Of a stretch of DNA of 64,000 nt, positions 57,080 to 64,000 are shown piece after piece; position 1 is the stretch's first letter; each line of letters opens with the position of its first letter. The DNA is from Macrothele yani (Eukaryota; Arthropoda; Arachnida; Araneae; Macrothelidae): contig CM077034.1 in NCBI GenBank assembly GCA_039090855.1, positions 223,646,831 through 223,710,830 on the forward strand. The letters run 5' to 3'. The position numbers were made by a program, and so were the translations under genes. Under the pieces are notes generated by a model. That model did not search any database and had not been told where the DNA came from. It saw only the letters and a list, made by a program, of their open reading frames with translations.

Positions 57080-57870
57080 TCGAGAAAATGTTCACCGTAA
57101 GTTACTTAGGCACTAAATATTTACGGACACGTGCCTACTCAACAAAACTGTCGGGGGGGGGGCTGCCAAAAGTGCAAAATATAAAGAATTTCTCTTCCGA
57201 CCGGGAGATTTTCATCATTTACAAACTACAACCTACAACTCGAGATATTAACTCATGACATGTGCTTACTCAGTAAACCCAATGGTGGGGGTGGGGGGAG
57301 GTTCAATACCAAAAGTGTAAAATATGAAGAATCCTTCTCTTCCTACCCGGAGATTTTTATCATTCACATGCCTTCAGATAGTGTGTCGAGTTGTAGCTGC
57401 TAAATGCTGAAAATCTCAAGATCGGACGAGAAATTCATCATATTTTACACTTTTGGTATCCCCACCCCCTTCCACCCCTCATATACGCAGGATTGCTGAG
57501 TAGGCACATGCCTTTAAATAATGTGTCGAGTTGTAGCTTGTAAATGCCAAAGATCGGACGAGGAATATTTCATATTTTACACTTTTGGTATTACCCCCCC
57601 CCTCGTCGACAAGTTTCCAGAGAGTGCACATGCGCTGAGAAAATTTGTCGAGTTGCAGCTTGTAAATGCTGAAGATTTCCCGATCGGAAGAGAAATGAGA
57701 AATTCTTGATATTTTACGCTTTTGGCATCCCCCCACACACACACACACACTAGTTCCCTGAGGCAGCAGACGTCCTCAGGCAATTTGATGACTTGTAGCG
57801 GCTGAAAATCTCTCGATCGGACCCGAAATTGTTTATATTTCATATTTTAGGTTTTAAGCCCCCTCCCCCC
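57080..57870. repeat. Cluster of about six diverged units in both orientations
   Basis: Units of about 110-120 bp with a G- or C-tract, CCAAAAGTG, AAATAT and a 'cgaccgggagattttcatc' block occur twice on the plus strand (about 57130, 57270) and four times reversed (about 57390, 57500, 57620, 57740). Function unknown. One tiny piece also sits at 52418-52440. Confidence 0.6.
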
Positions 57871-58693
57871 CGTTTCCTGGGTTTGCTCATACTCGCAGGG
57901 AATTTGTTTTGTTATAGTTTATAGAAAAATATCGTAAATAAGAAAATACGAAATTACCGACATTTTATGTGTGCTTGGAGGAGGGGGGAGCTAAAAAATC
58001 CTCACCTCCTTTAAAAAGGTTTAGTCTATTTTAGTGTTTTAAATTTATCAAAAATTTGGCTATATTACGGGGGCTCTCCCCCATGGACACCCTCGATGCT
58101 ATGTAATCATGAATATAATGTAATCCATATTCATGATTATGAGCTATGTAATATCGATCCAGGAGGACAACGAAATTGTCAAGTTTTCGGATATTATGCT
58201 TGTCATATTTACACCCAAAAACACGTATTGTCATCTTCAATATTTGTGCATTGTTATATTTTTTTAAATTCGATTATAATTGTCGTTTGTCTTACTGGAA
58301 ACGTTTTCTCCATTCAATTGCCCTCACAGCGAAAAAAAACCCGGCAATTTTTGTACGGCCCTCAAGATTTGTGCCCAAATGTCCTAAACTCATCTAGAGA
58401 GCTTGTTTGATAACAAACAAAAAAACTCAGGGTGTCACAAATGGATGCAGTGTTTTTAATCAAACACTATAATTCCCAAAGAAGATGATGGAACTTGAGC
58501 TTTTTGTTATTATTTCACAGCATTTTTAGAAATGAAATGTCCGATGCATCTCAAATTCTCCTAAAACTTAACAACCCGGATTTGTGGGTTTGGAATGTGA
58601 CAAAACCCCGGACTACATCCGGATTATAAACCGGCCTGGTTGTTTCACAAGAGAGCAAATTCTGTCTTAGCTTGCTATGTCCAAGGCACTTAC
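57871..58693. other. Start of ELP4 intron 1
   Basis: Contains a short palindrome at 58099-58139 (TAATCATGAATAT arms) and AT-rich sequence. No supported gene. Confidence 0.5.
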
Positions 58694-58841
58694 CCAAGAA
58701 AACATCCAACGATGTCACACCAGTTGATGTAAGCAGCTGCGCATTGTGAAATGAAACTTTAGTTCCCGGAATTTGAGGAACCTGAGCTTTCTTCTTGCGA
58801 AAGCTAGTCACATTTTCAACTTTTCTGCCTGAATTGTCCAT
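58694..58841 (-). CDS. ELP4: ELP4 exon 1 (Elongator complex protein 4)
   Basis: The minus strand from ATG at 58841 reads MDNSGRKVENVTSFRKKKAQ, then VPQIPGTKVSFHNAQLLTST and GVTSLDVFLG, ending one base into a glycine codon at the donor GTAAGT (58688-58693). VTSF-R, IxGTxxSxxNxQLLxSTG and SLDxxLG are hallmarks of the ELP4 N-terminus before its RecA-like domain. The frame is open for about 20 codons upstream but ATG 58841 is the first ATG in it. It joins exon 2 (24473-24508) and exon 3 (3027-3148) in phase, 102 codons in all. ELP4 works with ELP5 and ELP6 in tRNA wobble-uridine modification. Confidence 0.92.
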
Positions 58842-59620
58842 CCTCCTAATACCTTTGTTCACTAATTTCACAAAAGGACTAGAAGCCCTAAGTGGGAATT
58901 AAATTACAAATTTCCGCGATATCTTAAAACTATCCTTGTATGATGGAAATGGAATATGTCGATCACTATTGCATCAGGCTGAATTACAATATCATGTTTC
59001 TGGACGAAAACAAGCACCGACTAGTGACTACACGTGGACGTGAGTGTTGCCAAATTTATTAATACTCTGAAATTTTTTTGTTTTGTTTTTTGAAGACGAC
59101 GAAGCCTATAGATTGAGGTTTGTGCCTCACAGCAACTAGTTGGCCATGCGGTAACAGCGAAAATGTCTCCTGATCACTATGATTCTCGAAGATGTTGGAT
59201 GCATGACCTGCCAAGGAGGTGAACCTCCTTGCAACCAGCACGTGAAGCCACAGCAGCAATACAAAAGTCCATCATAGGACACGCTCATGAGAAGGAAGGT
59301 TAGAAATGGAGCGTTCAAAAGGAGAAGCTTCTGGAGAGAATTATAAATTTCTCCAAGGTCCGAACTTTACGTTTTGCCACGGAAGCGTCCCAAAAGTCCA
59401 ACAAGGAATACGTTTGAGCAGAGACGGAAGTTGTGGAAGGAGGGGTTGTCACACCAAAACAAACTCTCCGATATGCGCTGTACCAAGGTCTTTAGATGCG
59501 CTGTACGCAGGGCAGAAGAGGAGGAAGTGAGGAACAGTCTCAGGCCCGGAGGCGTATTTCACAACTGAATGTACGAAATTGCGATTCCAGCCATTTCCGT
59601 CACGCGATTGGTTCAGAGCT
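58842..59620. promoter_or_regulatory. Probable ELP4 promoter and 5' leader region
   Basis: By position this holds the 5' untranslated region and promoter of ELP4. No TATA box is obvious at a fitting distance. 59200-59640 is somewhat richer in G+C than the introns. Short open frames on both strands here (for example 59374-59568, plus) are not recognisable; a divergent gene cannot be excluded. Confidence 0.35.
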
Positions 59621-61303
59621 ACTTTTGAGATTGCGAGTAGGCGGGGCCTATGAGGAGAGTCATGTGACAGGAACACTGTCTTTTTTTTATCTGGGGAAGT
59701 TCTGCTTGCTAAGAAATTCATTGTGAGGTTACTTAACATATGCGACAAATAATTCATACTGAATTATATTGTGGGACGTTCTGCTTCCTAAGAAGTTCAC
59801 TGTGAGGCAGTGGCGTAGGAACGCTTTTGATTTAGGGGGTAAAGCTCATGAACTTTACATCTCAAGGATTAAGCCATATATGGATGACCTCCTCCGAATT
59901 TTTTTTTAAGGGGGAGGGGGAGGTAGTATATTAGAGTTTTTATAAAATACGTATACCGATCAGGAACTCATCCAAATGAACATTGTTATCATCATGTTAT
60001 TATTAATTATTACCATTATTATTTTTATTGCTGACAAAAAGTTCACATTATTAATTTCTTATCAGAAAATGAATGAAGTTTTTTTCTTTTTGTGTTCTCT
60101 CTTGTTAATTTTTGTACTTTTTTTTTCCCATTAAAATATTAAGCAGGGACAAGTCAACATTAGGATGAATTTCTGTCAGCAGGGTTTGGAAAAGAGGGAT
60201 TTCTCAGGAAATGTTATATAACTCTTTACAAGAACGAATTAAATTTCTTATCATTTTTGTTTACGTTAATAAAGTAAAACCGAAGTAAGATAAGAACTGC
60301 TCTACCCGCGAAGATAGTACAATTGAAGCATTATGAAGTCTATATTAAAAACTTTGAACGATACATAGGCTGACAATTGATGTAAAAAGTACATTGGTGT
60401 GGTCCATAGCTGAAGGATGGTGGAGATATCGAGGAATTGGAGTTCTATGAGTGGTATGTGAAATCCGTAATGCACTTGTTGTATTGCTACAGATCTTAAG
60501 ACAGAAAACAATTTTAGTGCGGGGGCTGAAATGTCCACTTGGGCATTAATTTTTTTTTTTTTTTTTTTTAAAGTGCAGAAAGGACGACCTGATCAAGATG
60601 CATGGAATTTTGAGAGAAAAGAAACACTGATCACAAGTATGTTATCAAGCCCTAGCCCTACCATATGCTGTTTGAAGTTATTAACAAAAACTTCCCACTC
60701 GTCGTTTCCCTTAAGAACTAATTTGTGGGAGTTTCCCAGATGGTTGGCCAGTTTTTGGTGGATGAAAAGCCTCCCGCTACAAGCTTCGGATATAAAAAAA
60801 CCAGATGAACCGTATTATTTCTTTGAAAAAACAGAGAATAAAAAAAAATAAGTAGCATATAAATTTTACAGTTCACTCATTATGAATGATTGGTTTGTGT
60901 TTGCTCATATCTGGGGGGGTACAGAAGATATTAATGTACCCCTCTCCAAAATTTGAGGTACATTGTACCCCTGTACCCCCTCCCCGTTCCTACGCCACTG
61001 CTGTGAGGTTACTTAACATGTGTGAGAAATGATCATATTGAATTATATCGTGAAAAAGTTCTATCATGGGAAGTTTTGCTTCCTAAGAAATTCAGTGAGG
61101 TTACTTAACAAATGTGACAAATGATAATATTGAATAATACGGTAAAGTAATTTTGTGCACGATATTATAAGGAATATCTACCGTTTCTCAGATGAATACA
61201 AGTCGAAATCTATCTTAACATTAAAACTGAAGACGACTTTAATAACTAACTAGTTAAATACTATACTCCGTATCGGCCAATAGATGGCAGCACGTCAACT
61301 ACC
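59620..61303. repeat. Dispersed repeat R, copy 1, split by an hAT element
   Basis: Matches 63565-63925 in the same orientation: GGGCCTATGAG, a pyrimidine tract, then a unit of about 70 bp (AAGTTCTGCTTCCTAAGAAA..ACTTAACATATGTGACAAAT) repeated two to three times, ending in GGCAGCACGTCAACT. The hAT element at 59808-61000 interrupts it. Confidence 0.75.
59808..61000. mobile_element. hAT-type element (CAGTGGCGTAGGAA ends), short copy
   Basis: Ends CAGTGGCGTAGGAACG and its reverse; exact 8-bp duplication CTGTGAGG at 59800-59807 and 61001-61008. It is inverted relative to 35975-38802 and holds a single 157-bp unit (about 60360-60520). Remnant coding KVQKGRPDQDAWNFERKETL on the plus strand at 60565. 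Confidence 0.9.
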
Positions 61304-61477
61304 CATCACGATCGTTGCTGTCTTTGAAAGTAAACTTTTAATCATGAAGACATGGGCACTTGTTGCCATGCTTTCGGAATTAAATGACAGACCACAAATG
61401 TTACCACCTTTGTAATCGAAATATTGTTTCAAATGAATTTCGTCTAGCATTAATATTACCTTTTTTATCAACATCAT
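61295..61477 (-). pseudogene. THAP/P-type transposase fragment
   Basis: The minus strand reads VILMLDEIHLKQYFDYKGGN then ICGLSFNSESMATSAHVFMI and KSLLSK. The DEIxLKxxFDYKGG block is the first catalytic-aspartate region of P-element-like (THAP9-type) transposases common in arthropods. The frame ends where repeat R begins. A stop precedes the block, so it is an exon or a relic. Confidence 0.65.
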
Positions 61478-63200
61478 TTAAAAATGATATTTTTCTTTGA
61501 ATATAAGATAGAAAATTTGAATCAATCTGCTTTTAACAACGGACATGCCCAGTACAATGGCGATAATTTTTGACTGCTGGTGGCATGCAAAGGGTACGTC
61601 GAGAAGTATCATCCACAGAAGCATAGTGCAAGTGATCAAGGGAAGACGTGATTTCGGAGCAAATAATCGTTGATCCCCTTTAAAAACTGTTTCTGAAAAT
61701 TATAGTGTCATCAGAGGTATACTGCAGAAAAGCTTTCATTTCGTGCATCTTTCTTATACAGTGCACAGGTTTCTCGGAAAGGAGACAATTAAAACATCAA
61801 ATTTGTGCACCATTTGCAATTGATTTCCATAATCTAAAATATGTACGTCGCACTTTTTCCAGGTAATAATATTTTTCTGATGAAATAATTTAGGACATTA
61901 ATCTACACATTTACCAAAATTCGTAGTCGATCCCCCTCAAAAGGGGTTCGTACACAAGGATCCACCCTGGCCACGCCTGTGGTCATGCCCCAGATGTTGT
62001 TTATAGTCAGCTACGAGATGCAAGCTTCTGATGGAACCAGCCTCCGGTGTTTAGTAACAAAGGGCAAACAATTTAATGAAAGGAACATGGCAGAAATACC
62101 AAATTTCTCAAAAACCGATTTCATCATCATGCCAATTTCAACCTTAACTTCTTAAAACTTAACACACGCTTTTGTGCATTGAATATTTTGAATACAGACC
62201 CTTAAAATGAAAATGTAAAACACGAAAACAAAGTTAGTTCCTATAATTAAAAAAAATTAGGGTTCTGATTTTTTACCTTAAAAATAAATTTTCATGGGCA
62301 TCTAGCTTTTACTACCTGTGCAAGTAAGTAATTTCTGCACGTGTCCAGCTGGGCATGTAACTTCACAGATATTTTTCAAGCCCTGTAATATGTGGTAGAG
62401 GGCGCAGATCTCTACACTGGCGGAAATTTACCCATATTGTTTAATACTTGAGACTTCTGTAGCAGCGTGTCGGTGTTATAAATTTCAGTGGGTGTCCGCT
62501 ACGCAACGATTTTACTATTAAACTACAAGTCAGTAACTTAGGGTGTCCGTTCTCCAAAAGACTAGTAGTTTTCTTCACCTATTGGATTCGTGTTATCATC
62601 TGATATGAGGCTGCAGTTGGTACCTCTATAAAGGTATATATTTGGCACAGTGTATACTGTGTGTACCTCTGAATATTCATATGCCTAGACAGCAACTCAT
62701 CTGAATGTCTGGATGCATGCTACTCTGAGGTGACCTTAATACTTGAAACAATATTTGCTCCAGTAAAATGTGTGTGAATATAATAAATAACAGTGCAGTT
62801 ACTAAATACAAATTCAGTTCTTACTGACCAGTAAATGTACTAATTTAGAATATACTACATAAATAATAGTTAGCTACAAATTTCCAACAGTACTCAGTTA
62901 TTACTTACCAGTAAAGGTACTAATTTAGAATATACAACATAAATAACACTTAGCTACGAATTCCCAATAATACTTAGCTATGAGTTATCATCCAGTAAAT
63001 TTTAATGATTAAGATTAATTTACGTTTAGTGTTAGCTGCATTTATTGAAGCATATTGAAATATAAATGTTAACTCATTCTGAAGCTACCACATGCTACAG
63101 TTATGAATGGAAGCACTTTGCATTAGAAGTGGATTTTATACATATAGCATATCACTGAATATTTCACAGTAATAGAAAAATAAGATTAAAAAAATGTTCT
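61478..63200. other. Upstream sequence without a supported gene
   Basis: 61840-61925 is the third copy of the repeat also at 35300 and 45700. 62255-62395 is a reversed, diverged copy of 3320-3480. The rest is AT-rich with a weak direct repeat of AATTTAGAATATAC near 62850 and 62930. Confidence 0.45.
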
Positions 63201-63210
63201 ATGTGCATAC

Positions 63211-63392
63211 CTTACTATGTGGCGTAACAGTAAAGTTATCCCTTCTAATGGCACGAATCCACTTTGCACACAAATCTTCCTCTTTTGGAAATCCATAAAC
63301 ACGAACTTTGGGTCCTGTTTTATAATTTCCACGGTAGCCGGGAACACAGCACGGATGTGGTATAATCAAATACCTAACTCACGGAATTATCG
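63211..63392 (-). CDS. THAP zinc-finger exon, one ligand altered
   Basis: The minus strand reads PCCVPGYRGNYKTGPKVRVY then GFPKEEDLCAKWIRAIRRDN and FTVTPHSK, ending at the donor GTATGC (63205-63210). The C-VP-x-RGNY, FPK and KWIRAIRR features are those of a THAP domain. The usual second cysteine (GC) is a tyrosine here, so zinc binding may be lost. No ATG precedes it in frame before a stop, so an upstream exon is needed. It lies on the same strand as the P-type fragment at 61295-61477 and may be the same gene. Confidence 0.65.
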
Positions 63393-63564
63393 GTATGTAA
63401 AAACTATAATCAAAATGTTAGTTGAAACAAATCACGCAAGCATGGACAGCCATAAAAACACAAGTCACACAGTTAGGCGTAGCGACAGCACGCACAGTAG
63501 ATCGACGAGTGTGACGTCACTGAAAAGAACGCCACGAGTTGATAGGCCTTCAAGAATCTCGGGC

Positions 63565-63925
63565 CGGGCCTATGAGAAGAGTCGCGTAACAGAAACACTG
63601 TCTTTTTTCTTTGGGAAGTTCTGCTTGCTGAGAAATTCATTGTGAGGTTACATAACATATGTGACAAATGATCATTTTGAATTATATCGTGGGAAGTTCT
63701 GCTTCCTAAGAAATTCATTGTAAGGTTACTTAATATATGTGACAAATGATCATATTGAATAACAAGGTAAAGTAATTTTGTGCACAATATCATAAGGAGT
63801 ATCTGCAGTTTCTCAGATGAATACAAGCCGAAATCTATCTGAATATTAAAACTGACGACAACTTCAATAAATAGGTAGTTGTACCATACCCCGAATCAGC
63901 CAATAGGTGGCAGCACGTCAACTTA
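63565..63925. repeat. Dispersed repeat R, copy 2
   Basis: Uninterrupted copy of the repeat at 59620-61303, with two of the 70-bp units. The last 75 bp of the window show nothing further. Confidence 0.75.
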
Positions 63926-64000
63926 GTACCTATTAGGATCTGTCTTGTTATGAAAGTGTAAGGATACTAAGAAGTATCCTTTTAAAGGTCCTTTCTATTA

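Noticed and set aside
59060..59570. A gene divergent from ELP4
   Set aside because: Only short frames are present on both strands, with no domain or splice pattern I could support. Left as a possibility within the promoter entry.

Overview
The window is animal DNA, and it reads best as the 5' part of one host gene swollen by transposons. On the minus strand I find three exons that join in frame into the N-terminal 102 codons of Elongator complex protein 4 (ELP4): exon 1 at 58694-58841, a 36-nt micro-exon 2 at 24473-24508, and exon 3 at 3027-3148. All three have consensus splice sites. Intron 1 is 34,185 bp and intron 2 is 21,324 bp. Positions 1-3026 are the start of intron 3, and everything above about 58850 lies upstream of the gene. 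The mobile-element mix (Tc1/mariner, hAT, pogo/Tigger, RTE and jockey-like LINEs, a tRNA-derived SINE, many Penelope-like elements, THAP/P-like fragments) suits an arthropod with a large genome. I cannot place it more finely. Nothing prokaryotic is present.

Layout. 1-3026: a Tc1/mariner-superfamily transposase relic split by an hAT-like element with a perfect 8-bp target duplication, which itself carries a further element. 3317-6179: a DD36E Tc1-like element whose end and flank were tandemly duplicated (743 bp) and which also carries a 50-bp minisatellite. 6340-15200: a giant inverted pair of Penelope-like copies, with a DD34E Tc1-like element in the left arm and a 4.6-kb hAT in the right arm. 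15300-20000: Tc1-like relic, Penelope-like copy, and a Tigger element hit by a SINE array and a solo SINE. 20096-24385: LINE pieces and a second inverted Penelope-like pair split by an RTE LINE. 24562-27385: a mariner whose 3' terminus is amplified into about 15 units of 109 bp. 27925-29142: another DD34E Tc1-like element. 29700-34255: a 126-bp satellite split by a third Penelope-like element with 128-bp inverted arms. 35975-38802: an hAT-type element with an internal 157-bp array. 39356-45412: short-TIR elements, an hAT with transposase remains, and a 56-bp satellite. 46430-49915: a jockey-like LINE with its 3' end tandemly repeated. 50705-52725: SINEs and a fourth inverted Penelope-like pair. 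53240-56450: a near full-length RTE LINE. 57080-61000: a G/C-tract repeat cluster, ELP4 exon 1, and a second copy of the 157-bp-unit hAT element. 61295-63400: THAP/P-transposase-like fragments.

Two themes recur. First, at least fourteen sites carry the hammerhead ribozyme core (CUGANGA, a stem-II hairpin, then GAAA), intact or decayed. They sit in or beside Penelope-like sequence and on its coding strand where a coding strand can be read. Second, five unrelated transposons have had their ends or interiors amplified into tandem arrays (109, 126, 157, 170 and 743 bp), so the locus shows several stages of satellite birth from transposons inside one gene.

All assignments come from reading motifs, splice signals, terminal repeats and target duplications by eye. 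No database or folding program was used.
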